From NCBI GenBank assembly GCA_021234155.1, contig JAJEKV010000034.1, positions 6,616,028 to 6,680,027 of the forward strand: 64,000 nt of DNA, in the 5' to 3' direction. The first letter of the stretch is position 1. Each line of letters starts with the position of its first letter. Under the pieces are notes generated by a model, which was not told the origin of the DNA, ran no database searches, and saw nothing but the letters and a program-made list of their open reading frames with translations. Shown one piece after another: positions 24,081 through 37,080 of this stretch. A program made the translations under genes and the position numbers. This DNA comes from Isoetes taiwanensis. Lineage: Eukaryota > Streptophyta > Lycopodiopsida > Isoetales > Isoetaceae.

Positions 24081-26614
24081 AACCTGGTTATTACCATTAT
24101 TTCATTTTACTAAAATTTGGAGATGCTGGATCTGTCTTCAGCTTTACCTGGCCTAATGGAAATATTCTTGGAAAGGTGTTATAATGAGTTGGATGCTATT
24201 ACACCAGAACGTAAAGAAGGAAGTCTGTGTCCTTCTAATAGAGTTTGACTTATATAGCCGCCATATTGACACTCCCTATTGCCAGGATACCTAGAAAGGA
24301 GCTAGAGTCTAGAGCTGCCCAAGTCACTCCATGTGTAGAGATTGGACCCCCCTCCCCCCCAAAACCAACTTTGCTAGGACCTTAGAGTATGCCTCAAACA
24401 TCATGGAGGCTTTGCAAAACAAACCTCATTTCATGCCATACCACATGTCCTAATGTCCATAGACTTGTAGATTATAGATATGTCTCCAGTAATGCTGCTC
24501 GAGCCATCTTGCTTGCTTATAGAACCCAGAATGTTGTAGGAGAGCCCTTCAAGTAGACCCTTAGACTCTAGAATATCTGGCGTTGCTTTTCAAGTCTGGG
24601 GGCGAGAGCCACGAAGAGCTAGAGGCAACTTCTTGAAGACATCGAGGTCCCAGCCGATGTACAGACAGATAAAGAGAGGAGACCGAAAAGGCAGACCCAA
24701 GAGAGGAAAGCACAACGACAAACACCTCAACCGACAAATGAGTAGAACAGGACGCCACCGGTCTATAATCAATCTTCATCAAATGGGAAGAATATTTGGT
24801 AACCAACGACATCAAGAATCTTGTAGATGTCAACCTCCCGGCTACCACGTCCACGAGCTCACATCAGAAAGAGGATCTCGACGCCTTCACCAACTCGACG
24901 CACATGAGTTTCAAATGGAAGAACGCAAGGCAGCAAAATACAGTGCGGTGAAGGCGTTAGGCGTCGATGCCGCGTTAGCATCACGAAGCTAGGGCGAGGG
25001 GCATAATCTTCCGTCGAGGAGAGAAGCCATGGCGACACGAGGGCGTATAGAAACTGGAGGGAAGACCACCCGCGACCTTGCAGCCCGGCAGCTCAAGCGA
25101 ATGTCATGCAACGTCAACAAAAGGAGCAACCAAGCTAGGCAACCACAAAGCACCTAAGGCTGACCGGGACGAGCTTCCGGCTCCCTTGCACCGAGGAGAA
25201 CTTTCATCGGTTCCAAAAAGTAGGAGACCATGAGGGGGAGGAGACGCATATCAGGGAAGGAACATCTCCGACTTGAAGGCCTATATCAGCATCAGGGGCA
25301 AGATCAAGGAGGAGAATATTCTGCTCGAACAAGAATTCCGGACCCAGGAACACCTAGAAACCAAAGGAAGGACAACTTTACTGCGTCAGCCAAGGAGTGC
25401 GAGACTCGAATGGATAGGACCCAAAGGACGGAGGAGACGACCTAGCCAGCAGGTACAAATCACGCAAAGGCGACCAGAAGGAGCTATGGTAGGTGCAATG
25501 GAGATGACCACACTTCCAGGCACAGGAGAGGCACCTCGGAATGAAGCAAAGCCCAAGCAACAGGAGTCCCACTCAGAAATTCAACCTGCGGAGGAATGAC
25601 AATGCCTGCCTACCGACCACGATCTCAGAGCTTCGAAGACATTCAAGAATGTCTAACTGCAATAGCCAGGTGATCCTACTCAAGCGATCAATGGCACCGC
25701 ACATCGGCAACCTTGCAATGACACACCGCATGTAGGGATGTTGAGCGGTCACCGCATTCCTCACGACGGACATACACATTAAGGAGGAGCATCTTTTTCA
25801 AGGGATCACATCGACGAACACTCTTCGCAACTTGGGGTGACGAACTCGGATCAGACATGAAGATCAACAATAGTAACAGCATCTCAAGGAATCTCAGAAT
25901 CAACCAGAACGAAGAAGATGCAGCAAAACCGAAGAATCAAACGCGATAGGAGGAGGGGAAACCCTAAAGGAGTATAAACATTTAAGTAGATCTTCGTAGT
26001 TGTTTTGAAAAAGTGGATGAATTAAAATCCCAATGTAAATGCGTATATGTCTATTGTATATCTCGGGTGCTCACATATATAGTGGAGAAACATGAGCTTA
26101 GAGTCATGTTTTACGGATCTATCGCTTAGATCAGGAAGCTCCTTCACTTCGACTACCAAATGAGGAAGCAAGAAAGCACAACTATAGCCCAAGATCAAAA
26201 TGGAAGAGCAAGTACGAGGGAGAAACTACCAGAGCCCAAGCAAACCTTCAACTCCAAACACTTCGGGAAGTGCCCTCAAGTAGAAGACCGCTCGTCCACC
26301 CAATGTCAGAACAAGAGATAACATCGGTCATGTCAAGATCATCAGCGCTGCACCAGGACATCGTCAGGGTGCAACACTACCTCTTGTGTCAGCGGCAATA
26401 CTTGACGAACTTATGACACGAGTGGCCTCAACAATAGGAGGAACGACCCGACACCAACGAACCAACTAAGAAGGCAACATCTCAACGACCATAATTCCAC
26501 CTTGTGGTAATATAGGGTGATGCGCTATGACACGCGCATTAGATGGAGACGCACTTGCGAAAGGCACCGCGACAAGGAGATATGCCTCCAACAACTAGGT
26601 GATGGCTTCGTCAG
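24081..26614 (+). other. Purine-rich non-coding stretch, probably retroelement interior
   Basis: Long purine-rich sequence with many short frames in all phases and no identifiable gag-pol motif. It leads without a visible boundary into the part that has a second copy at 39347. Confidence 0.4.
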
Positions 26615-29600
26615 GTACTCCTACCAGTAATTAGAAGAGAAGAAGCCAATCGTATCTCCGACATGTGGCACATCAAACGCCCAAGGTAGAAGCATTCGAC
26701 ACCTTAACGACAAGGATAGCAACTGAAGCACCTTCGGCAAAAAGAGAGTTCAAGATAATAGCCAGGCTATTCAACGACAAGAGTATATCTAAGGCAGGTA
26801 CTTCTTCAACTCAAGGGTCAAGCTGCGCAGATATAAGGATCCATCATCCCGACAACCTAGCCAGCAGGGAGGAGAGCCATGATGCTTTACTTGCCAGAGA
26901 GACCGACATGCATAGAGGGATAAAGGCCAGGAACTGAAAGCTGGAGAAGTGCTAGCAACCGACTTCTTCCATGAGCTCCCTAGAGGCAACAGGAGGATCA
27001 AAACTGACGAGCACAATCAAAGCCACCGGAAGGTACCTCAAGACAAGAAGACGGCATAGCACTGTGGAACGTGACAACGTCCAAGCCATGTGATCGAGGG
27101 GATCAAACAAGTAAGATTGGAAGCTCGATGGAGAAGCAACTAGACGAGCCGAGCCGATGACTTGCACGCGGACTTGCATGCAACTTGGTGAATCCAAGGA
27201 TCGACGATTCAAAGAACAACTACAGAAGAGAACAACTCCAGAGTATAGCCAAAGGAATCGCACACAGCCTCAAGAGACGCCTCCAAATAGCTTCAAGTAT
27301 CATGAAGGAGGAACAATTACCGCCCAAGAACAGGATCAGGAAGCAGACCGAAATGTCGAAGCATCAACAACCAGCACACCTTTAGTTAGAATGTGATGCA
27401 AAGCATGTTGTGCCATAGCCGACAAACACCAGAGGGCCCAAGTATATCAACAAGTTACCCCGGAGTACGAGCTGACGTACAAATAGGAGGATATATATCG
27501 TCAACACCATTGCACTGGGAGGAACACCGATGACATTGCCAAGGAGTAGGTGTGCAACTCGAAGGGAGGCACAAGGGGGACCTAATAGCTCTAGTAGTAA
27601 TTGTAATTATGTAAGCTATATGCTTTGCATATATAGTTCCCTTGTTATTCCTTCCCTCCCATAGCGTAACAGATCAAAGGAAGAGATGTCAGGCAATTTG
27701 CAGGGGTGAAGCAATCAACATCCTCAACACTCTTCGGGCAACATGATAACGACAAGAGGACTCGACGTATGAGACATCGATGGAGTCGAAGAAACAATAT
27801 CGGATCCAGAGTCGTCCTTCAGCTGCCAAGACAAAGAGTTCAAGATGAAAGATCTTTTTCAACGGCGCCACCTTCAGGCTTTTGAAAAATGGCATGGAAG
27901 ATTTCAAGTGACCAACTATGCCATTAAAGCCATCAGCAATGAGAGGCTTCTAACGAACAAAGTCAACCTCTACATCAAGGAGGAGCCACCGTCAAGGAGA
28001 CTGAAGTATCGAGCGACTCGGAAGAACGTTACCTTGCTACTTCAAGCAGGCAACGAGTGGATGAGCTTCTAGCAAGCTCAAGGATCTAAGGCCATGGGAC
28101 CTAGTAGGTTAAATGTATGGATGGTAACATCCATATTGGGATTAGAAGACATTGCCGGATATTCTCGCTGAAGGGATTGCCCCAATATTGAGCTAAGCGT
28201 CAAGGATTGAGAAGGAAACGCATAGGAGTGACTAAAATTATACACGATTGTTAACAAACATCCAACATATTGAAACCACTTGGTGAGATTGATCACCTCG
28301 CTAAGAAGGAATCATTACTAGGATAATTGTTGACCATGTGTAAATCTAGTACCTCCAAAAGAATAATCCAACCGAAAGAAAAGAAGTAATCTAACAAATC
28401 CAGCCAACTTGTTACGATGGCATCAATTTGATTGGTAGGAATATTCCAAGAGTTTAAATAGCTAAGAAAGGGGGAATCTCTAGAATATAAAAGAATAATA
28501 CATGTAAGGTACATCTAAAATAAGAATTATAGTAATCAAATAGTCTTTTGAGACAAAAGGAATTGTCATGATGACAAAACCTTGTGGTTTAGAATCGTTC
28601 TAACTAAGTAGGTAACCTATAACTATATTGAAATAAATGATAACATAATATGTGCATTCGGTTATATATGTTAGCTAAGGCTAGTAAATTAATGCGCTAA
28701 GTAAGAAGCATATAACCTCTTAAGGGGAGAGAATAGATATGACGTTGTGTACAACGTCATTGAAGGGTGCAGGACCATTTTCTTTTCGAAGAAAGTGGGG
28801 GGGCTCAATCTTATGATTGAACATATTTGCATCTTAGGGATTGAAGGGGGCCATCGAATTGACCGACCCGTAAGAGAGATAGATATCTTAGTGCACAGGA
28901 GGCCTTCAACGTGCGAGACCGACGTAGTAGCTATCTACACCAATGAAGTGGAGTAAAACTATGGGAGCAATGCAACGACCAAGTCCTCTCCAAATTACTC
29001 GACGCCGGCTCAATGGGTGGATGCGTTCTAGCCTTAAGTAAGGTGTGTGCATGTATTATAAGCTTTAATGTGTCTTATTGATAAGTTAAAAATAGATCCT
29101 AATAACTGCATAGAATTTGTTGTACGTATATGTATCATAGGGAAATAAGTTAAATAACAACGGTAATATGAGGTAGCATGTTAATTAATCCTTCGCAAGG
29201 ATGCAATTCCTTCCAAGGATAGCTATATGACCTCGGGTCCTTATAAATATAAATAGAAAATAGAATTCAGATATACTTAAGTGCATCTTAGGGATATACT
29301 TCCAAGGGTAATGCAGGACCCAAGGAAGAGAATAAGAAGCACATCTAATTCTTGTGTATGATAATTAAAACCTTGTCTATGTAACAATAGGTCTAAATCA
29401 GGGTTATTGTTTAAATAATCGCGATCTAAAAGTCGTTAAATATTGCAAAGCTTAGAGTGAATATAATTGTACTATCGGAAGTAATGTATCTGATACTATG
29501 GTAATGTTAATTCATAAATATTACCTTAGGGTAATTATGTTAATCGCATGCATTAAAGGAGCCAGCAGAAATCATGCAGGTTTTAAGTTAATCTACGCAT

Positions 29601-30429
29601 GCAGCCTATGATAGATATGGGTTGCATGTGTATTTATCGATGATGGGACCACCACGGTGATCTCTAGGACGTGGTGTAATGTCAATGTAGGCATGACCAC
29701 GGTTCCGCTTGGATGAGTGGAAGGTAGATTAAAAAGTCTACTTCCGTCCCACGGAAGTAGACGACCTCGAGAGATAAGAGGTCATTCGGGAATGCATTGA
29801 TAGGAAAGCACCTCTAGTCAATGCCTACGGGGAGGACCCTATCCTTCACGCCCAAATATGGGAAGGACCCTATCCTCCACGTCTCAGCAACTAAAGGTGT
29901 AGGCATGAGCGGTATATAGGCATTATAGGGCGTTGTCTCCACGGCCACGATGGAAGAAGCATCCTCTTCCTACGCCGGGATATTAATCATGCATTCATGT
30001 AAATAGATGGGGTGGTTCCCTTATAACCAACTTTACATTAATATTCTAGCGTGGTGTGAATCCAGGAGGCCAATGAGAATGAAGAACCGGCGGGGGTCGC
30101 ATCACGAGCACTTGTATAGATAGTTCTAGAGTAGTTATGATTTCTACCATTGAAACTAATCGCTTAAATCTTGTGTGAGATAGTAAGTATGTTTCAAGGT
30201 GCAAAGACTTGCAACACAAATTTTGTTATAATGTGTTGCAAAGGATGAAGAGTACCTTGGAAGTGTAATAAACTTTGATAAACTTAAATGTTGTATTAAG
30301 TAAGGTTAGTAATTACCTTGCGTTGATTAAATTATGAAGTGATAAGTTAATTGGATAATGAAATAGTACAGTAATGTCTTAAACATTACCCTAGAGTAAT
30401 TCTAATAATTGTGTAAGTATAATCTACAC
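26615..30429 (+). mobile_element. Internal region of element A (first copy)
   Basis: Homologous over its length to 39347-40918 plus 47562-50330. Anchors are CCTACCAGTAATTAGAAGAG (26620) with CCTACCAACAATTAGAAGAG (39347), and CTAGGATAATTGTTGACCAT (28319) with the same word near 47592. It has no intact ORF. Compared with the second copy it lacks the integrase C-terminal segment. The stretch 28281-28300 is the empty version of the site where the second copy holds the 6.6-kb insertion. Confidence 0.75.
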
Positions 30430-33400
30430 TTATATAATTGATTTTAGCCAGATTCGATTCCCATATTCTTTGGATTCCTGTCCGGGGAAAAAATCGTGAG
30501 GGAAAATTTTTTGGAGAAAAATTGCAGAAGAAGCCACGTTTTTGTTCTTATCCACTTCGGAGGAATCCCACGCATCTGATGTTCTCGCCGAGGCTCTGCT
30601 TTCTCCAGTTTGCTCTGCCCCATTCCGGCGAGCTCTGCACCCAGCTGAATGTTTCGCCCTTGCATTGTGCCATTTTATTTGGAATGGTCTACATCGAAGA
30701 CATTCATGGATCGAGTGCAGGGGATCCGGTCTACACGGAGCTACGGAATGCCGATCTAAAGGTTTCTTGATTTGTTGCTCCAGTTGCGCATAAAACAGGG
30801 TTATCTCATTTGCTCCGGTCTGTGTTTTGTTGTCTGCCATATTTTTGTCAAATTTTCCAAAGTTTTTCATTTAGCTTGATTGCGTTTGTAAAAAGTTGCG
30901 TCTTTGTAACGTGTTTTGTTAATGTTGGCCGCCCTTATTTTGATAAGCAGGCATATTCTTAGTTCTGCAGGCCTATGGAGCTCTGTTTATCCTGCATGTC
31001 GTCTGATTGAGCTTGCTTAATCTTGTAAGGCATTCAACATTATTGATATTTTGGAGGCAAAATTCACTCTATTCTGCAAAGTAACTTCACAGATATTGCG
31101 GATGTTAGAGTACAGATCAAATATGTTGTGGGCTTTGACTCCAGTTTCCCAAGTACTTCCTCTTCACAATATTTCTGCGTTTGTTCTTTTTGTAGTCATA
31201 TTCTGTAACCCAATTGAATGGGTCTAACCCATCGGTCTTTCTATTAGCATTATTTGCTGCAACTTATCATAGAATTGCTTGAGTCTTTTGTGCGGTATGC
31301 AGGTGCTTAGGTGCTGCTTTAGGATGACATAGGTTCATCATTTTCCAAGTTTTATTTTGTCTGTTCTAAAGTGAGAGGTTTTAGAGTGCTTTTACAATCT
31401 AGACATGTTTGGGATTTAATCTGATCTATTGGCATTCATGGTTTTCTACTATAACTTGGATTTTGTTTTCAACTCTAGTGCCAAGCTTAGGCATTTACTG
31501 TGTTGGTCTTTTTACAGGTTGCAATGGCTACAAGACGCCAATAACATGGCAGTAAAGATGTTCTTCCAACCTAGAACCTTGCAGAACATCCTTGTGTGTC
31601 ATGTGAACAAATGCCTGATGCAGCAAAGAGCGCATATTCTAGAATGGCTTTACAAAATCGGGTACCAAGTTTCTGAGAAGCATTCATAGATCAGGTACAT
31701 AGTTTGATTGTTCAAATGTGTAGATAATGTATGTAGCTATATAAAGATGCCATTCTCAGAGATCAAGCAGCCACTATGCATATAAATGATTTTATTTTCA
31801 AGGGAAGCTAGTTGGGTTTGTCTGTGCATCAGTTGGTTAACACAGATAAAAGGAAAGCAAATATGGCTTATTATTTGCTTGGGCGGTATGTCATGCTACA
31901 GGGTTTCTAATCTAAGGAATGCAGACTGCAAGTAACATAAGGACACACTCTATTTTTGTTGTCCAGATTCTGTTGTCAAAGTACATTTGCAAAATGAGAG
32001 AAATGGATGAGTATGGTGTCTTATGCTGAAATGCTAGATCTCATGGGCGGCTTTTGCAGATAAGCATAAACACGGCCTGCATATCAAGCGGTCCTTTCAT
32101 TTTTGGAAGAAGAAGCACGATTAAGACCTGCTGGGTGGATTTTCAGTTAAGTCTGTTTCTAAGACAGCTCTAATGCCATGTCGGAAATATGAGTGGATTG
32201 GGTCAGCTACAATATCATGCTTCGAACATGTGAGTTTCCTCTATGCATGTACTTTGCAACAATGTGCCATTTTTCTTTGGATGTTGTTGCTCTGGAGCGT
32301 GTCTTTTGGCATTGGAAATTCAGTTCATTTTCTAAGTTTCGTTGTCATTTTTAGATGGCAACTTCATTTGCTTCGTAAAAGTCCATCCTAACTGTATTAT
32401 TGAAGAATCCTAAGGACTGCTTTCTTAGTTTGTTATAATGCGATATATTTCAGCATGTAAATCCAGATGCAAAATATATATCTGTTTGTTTGATTTTTTT
32501 CCTATATGTTTACAGGGCAATAGTCTAGAGATACTTCCTAAGATGTGCATATGCGAGTCTACGATGCAAAGGATTTTCGCTACGCAAATTCTTTATTGTT
32601 GGGTTAAACTTCTCGAATGCATTTCTATTTGCTCTGAGACTATCTACAAACTGATAAGAAAGCGTTGCAAAGGGCACATTGCATTGGCCAGCACACTGCC
32701 ATTTTATCTATTAATTTAATCACCCAACACACGGTTGAGGAGGTACGTCATGCGAGAAATCTCTCTTAGTAAAGTTGCCAGCTATCAGTAGGCTTTGGAA
32801 GCATGGATCATGTTGCCCTTCAATGTCACTTATAATCGTTAAATTCTCTCTTTAGCCTTTAAACCCTAAGTTACCAATCACTTCAATATCTACATATATT
32901 TAACTGTATTACTTCAGACATATACATATGGTTGCTTCAGCGTGTTGCTACCTAAAATTTTACATGCAGAAACATTAAGACTATGTTGTATAAGCATGTG
33001 TGTGAAGATAGTAAGGGCTCTCTTTGACTGTGGGCTTAGCATTGCCTATGGCCTGTATAGTTTTGGAATAAAATCTCAGGTTTTTGGGAGCATGTCACTA
33101 ATATCAAAATAATGTAATAGCCTAAATTTTGAGTACTATCTCATCTCTATCCCTCAAATTTAGATTTCTGAACAACAGATCCTAGAAACATTTATTACAT
33201 ATAGCTAAATTATCAGCAACAGTCACATATAACAATAGGAAATTTACCTATCTTGTGTCACAAGTCAAAGTCCGCAACTGGATAGATGGAGTAGAGTCCA
33301 GAAAATAGTTATGGCTTGGTGTGAGGTTTGGTGGCCCTGTTATATCACATAAGAAAGATGCTCACAAGATGCCTGTATCCCTGATCATATCTCATGACTG

Positions 33401-33689
33401 CTGCAGTAACAAGTCCAGCATGGTATGTTTGTTGGTAACTATTTTTATTGTATAAACGTCTAAGCAGCCCTAAGCAAGTGGGAATACTCTGCTTTTAAGT
33501 TCCATAAATTTTGATAGAACCTTTTGCATTGATTACGTGAAACATCTATAATTGACTACAATTCATTTCATGTATTGGCTAAGCTTTCTAACCTGAGTTA
33601 CTTTCGACTTATACAAACCCTCATTTGCCACGAGTAGAGCAAAAGAAATGTTCGCGGCGGCCTTGGCCGCCGCGATAAATTTCTTGTAA
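30430..33689 (+). other. Gene-like insertion in element A, product unrecognised
   Basis: About 3.26 kb is present only in this copy of the retroelement. It looks genic: a GC-richer leader (30480-30680), an ATG at 30684 opening a 26-codon exon (MVYIEDIHGSSAGDPVYTEL) that ends exactly at a GTTTCT donor (30762), and a later exon-like frame at about 31518-31689 (RTLQNILVCHVNKCL, then ILEWLYKIGYQVSEKHS) after a TTTTTACAG acceptor. The phases do not match, so an exon between them is missing or unrecognised. The remaining 2 kb is AT-rich with no coding call. I do not recognise the protein. Confidence 0.4.
33653..33674. repeat. GC-rich palindrome
   Basis: CGCGGCGGCC TT GGCCGCCGCG, a perfect 10-bp inverted repeat in AT-rich DNA, flanked by AGAAAT/ATTTCT that extend the stem. 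Confidence 0.9.
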
Positions 33690-33787
33690 TAATAAATTGT
33701 ATGCATCAAGTTGATTGCAGGTTGAGAAGATCCCAAGGTGGGGAGACCCACAATGCTGCGGACAGCATCATTTCAAGGTGGGGAGAA
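33690..33787 (+). mobile_element. 3' end of element A interior with polypurine tract
   Basis: It aligns with 50345-50441 of the other copy (TGTATGCATCAA, CCAAGGTGGGGAGAC). The last 14 bases, AAGGTGGGGAGAA preceded by C, are a polypurine tract directly before the LTR at 33788, so that LTR is a 3' LTR in plus orientation. Confidence 0.75.
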
Positions 33788-34961
33788 TGTGACGTTCCAG
33801 CATAGTATACGGTCCTAAGACGTATACTATACTGCCTCGTCACGCGCACGCCATTCCGACTGACGCGTACGCCAACGTGTAGCCGAGCAAGTAGCACCCT
33901 AGGGGGCAACTTGCAAGGTGTACATTTATTAATGTGCACATTTACCCATGTGCACATTTATCCAAGTGTACACATTTTCCCATGTGGACACTTTATGCCA
34001 CTTAGTTATTAAAGGCAAGTGGGCCACACCCAATTATCCCACATGCTTAAAGGGATAATGGGAAACCCTAGCCCTAACCCTTTGTCTATATAGGTAAAGG
34101 AAACCCTAACTTGCTATTTTTGTTCATGCCATTTTAGAGCTCTGTTTTACTTGCTCCAGGAGTCAAACCCGCCTCCCAGACTCTGTCTGAGCGATCTAGT
34201 TCACTAGTTTCCCTTTCTAGCTTCATCTTCTAGCAGTTCAGCAGGATGGTCGAGTTCAGAACAGGAGGAGCTAGCCAAGGATCAGGTATTTTGTCAATTT
34301 AATAGCCTAAACCATCTCCCAGTCATCGAATCAGTAGGTTTAGCCTATTAAATTGCCCATAGCAGCCATTTAGATCTCCAGATACCAAGCTCTAACTAAA
34401 GAACCTAACTCTATGATATAGATTAGATCTTGTTCTTTAGTTCTTCTGTGATATGTGTGATGATGTATCTCTGTGAACTCATTGTATTGGGAAGGGGGGT
34501 AGAGACCTTAAAGCCTGGTAGTTGATGCTCCTAGTTAGCCTCTTTAGTGCACTGTAAATTCGGCCTGTGTACAAGAACCACACCTAGTTGTGGGTGAAGG
34601 GACTAGACTGGCTCACAAGGAGGTTCATGTTCCGACTCGTGAGAATGATCCCTCTGGTGTGTAAGGCCTACCGGGGATTCCTGTGGACTAGGTCTAATGG
34701 CTTGCCACTGCGTGTGGGTAAGGCATGGGCTCGACACCCGTGGAGTGATGCGTCACTCTCCATTGGGTTCAAGTCGAATAAGGGCAATGGCCCTCTAGTC
34801 ACCTTGAGTCAGCATGCAGATCTCTGGAGGGAGTGATCCCTACCTGCCCCATCGGAATTGGGGAGATGCAACCCAGGAATAGCCCCCTTGGCTATGCATC
34901 CGGCGGGCTACAGTCAGGTCCCAACACTTTTCAACCTACTCTGCAAAGTGTGCACAGGAGG

Positions 34962-35407
34962 TGTTGATATTTGGGGTTCTTGGCATCACCTTGCAGCAAC
35001 AGTCCATGACTGCCGGATGCCACAGGGCTGCCACAAATGCTCATGGATCAACAAAAGAAGATGGGAAGAACTCCAAGAACAAGAACAAAGCAAAGAATGA
35101 ACAAAACAGGATCATATTGATGCTCCAAAAGGAGGTGCTCCAAAACGTGAGCAAAAACCTAAACAATGAGAGGAAATGCTCTCTCTATATAGTAGAGCAA
35201 AACCCTAACCCTAGCTGACATCTCACCCTCCACAGATCTAGGCTAAATCTGGGCCATAGATTGTGGGGTCCAATATGACAACTACATGTGGCCTATGCCA
35301 CCTACCACATATGTGGGCTAAATCTGGACCCTAGATCAAGTGGTCCAATGTGATAAATACATGTGGCCTATGCCACTCATACATATGTTTAGCCCAAAGG
35401 GCTAACA
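34962..35407 (-). repeat. LTR (left) of nested element
   Basis: TGTTGATATTTGG to CAAAGGGCTAACA, 446 bp. Counted by eye, it differs from the right LTR at four positions. Confidence 0.9.
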
Positions 35408-35419
35408 CTCCCCCCCACC
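35408..35419 (-). other. Polypurine tract of nested element
   Basis: On the minus strand the tract GGTGGGGGGGAG precedes TGTTAGCCC, the first bases of the LTR. Confidence 0.65.
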
Positions 35420-35659
35420 ACACCAAACTATGTAGAACCTTTATAACATCAGGTTAAACATTTACAACAGTGGCCAAAGTGAGGGGAGATAATGATAATG
35501 TCGCCGAAAAAGTCTTGAAAAATGCAAATGTCGATGAAGTACAGAAATCATGAGAGGTTGAGAAGGCTGTCACCACTTCTCATAGAGCTTGCCACTTAGC
35601 TCCGAATACATGCGCCAATCAAAGTGTCTTGTAATGAGTTGAACAAAAATGAGGAAACA

Positions 35660-35905
35660 AAAATTGTTGAAGGGGCGGAAGGCCCTAAGGCATCTTCACG
35701 CCATTTTTGAACTTGAAAAGTTGAAACAAGGGGTTGAACTTGAAAGAGTTGAAACATAAGTGATTGAAGGGGCGGAAGGCCCTAAGTCATCTTCACGCCA
35801 TTTGTTGAACTTGAAAGAGTTTGAGCAGATAGTTGAACTTGAAGGAGTTGAAATTGAAGGGGCGGAAGACCATAAGTCATCTTCACGCCATTGGTTGAAC
35901 TTGAA
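35660..35905 (+). repeat. Tandem repeat of about 95 bp in nested element
   Basis: GGGGCGGAAGGCCCTAAG followed by CATCTTCACGCCATTT, with TTGAACTTGAAAGAGTTGAA, occurs three times. A partial fourth copy lies near 36418-36450. Confidence 0.75.
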
Positions 35906-36414
35906 AGATGCTCAACCGCCATGTATGATGGACGGCCGAGATGGATTGAAAAAAGTTGTCTCTCAAACACCCTGCACGATGAGATATGCTTGAATGTTGA
36001 GAAAAGATTGCTGAAAAAAGGCCTACACAAGCCATAGGGCTGTGTGAAGTTTGTTGATACAAGGGTGCAAAGAAGATCGCCAAGAATGTGGCAAAAGATG
36101 AGGCGTCCCCCAAAATGTGCCCAAATTATGCTCCAAAGACTTCTTGCATGAAAAGAGGATTGAAAGTTGTGCTCAAAGTAGTGGCCGTGACAATTGTGAT
36201 GAACTCACGCCGTTGGGCCGTGATGTTGTTGTATTGATGGGTATGGAATCATGGATTAAGAATTTGTACCTCAAAGGCATGATGTCGCAAAAATTGGACA
36301 AAGAGGCAAAAAGTCACCATTGAAAAATCATGCCAAGTGGCCGTGATCAATTTGTGCATGCATAGCTCAAGAATGGCCTTAACATGCCGTTGGGCCATGT
36401 AAGGTTGATGTTGG

Positions 36415-37080
36415 AAGAGGGCGGAAGGCAAAATGCATCTTCACGCCATTTGCCATATACGTATGCCAGATAAAAGACGTGATAGATGGTAGAGAAAAGA
36501 ACCTTCTCCAATATAAGATGAGGTGGAATATACCAAAAATGTTGTCCATTATAAATGGCCTTAAATGCGAAATTTTCTCCGAGAAAAAAATGCCACGCCA
36601 AAAAGGCCGTGGTGAATACTATGGATGCCATCCTGTGCTTTATTATTATTTTTTTTTTTACGCGTCCCACGCAGTGAAGTGGTGCCATGCCCGTGATGGG
36701 CCGTGGGCTCTGGTCTTGACCCACGCGGCCGTGGTCTTGACCCACGCCGTGGGGGCCGTGGACATGTCGTGGGAGGCCGTGGAGGAAGGGTGCCACGCCG
36801 TGGGGGCCGTGGACACGCCGTGGGAGAAACATGCCGTGACAGTGACAGGGACAAGATGCACAGTTGAACTTTTACCGTCAGGAACAGATCGAGCTTGAGT
36901 CTGAAGGAATCCTCCACGCCTGATGGGGTTGTGAACATCAAAAATTGGTTGTGGTTGAGCCTTAGCCTTAGCCGCCCAGATCATGAAGCGTCAGAGCATG
37001 AGACGCCAGGCCGTGATGGGCCGTGGCTGTCTTTTTGCTCAGAGTCTCCACGCCGTGAGGGGCCGTGGTGTTATTTGCTT
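36415..37080 (+). repeat. GCCGTGG-rich region in nested element
   Basis: CACGCCGTGGGGGCCGTGG and variants recur more than ten times between about 36665 and 37065. Frames of 100-160 codons on either strand arise from this repeat and have no identifiable domain. Confidence 0.6.

Noticed and set aside
24560-27400. Many purine-rich frames of 60-119 codons as gag or other proteins.
   Set aside because: None shows a zinc knuckle, protease or polymerase motif, and the frames are not conserved in the homologous copy at 39347-40900.
36347-36941. Minus-strand frames of 126-161 codons in the nested LTR element as genes.
   Set aside because: They arise from the GCCGTGG-rich repeat, overlap each other in different frames and contain no domain.
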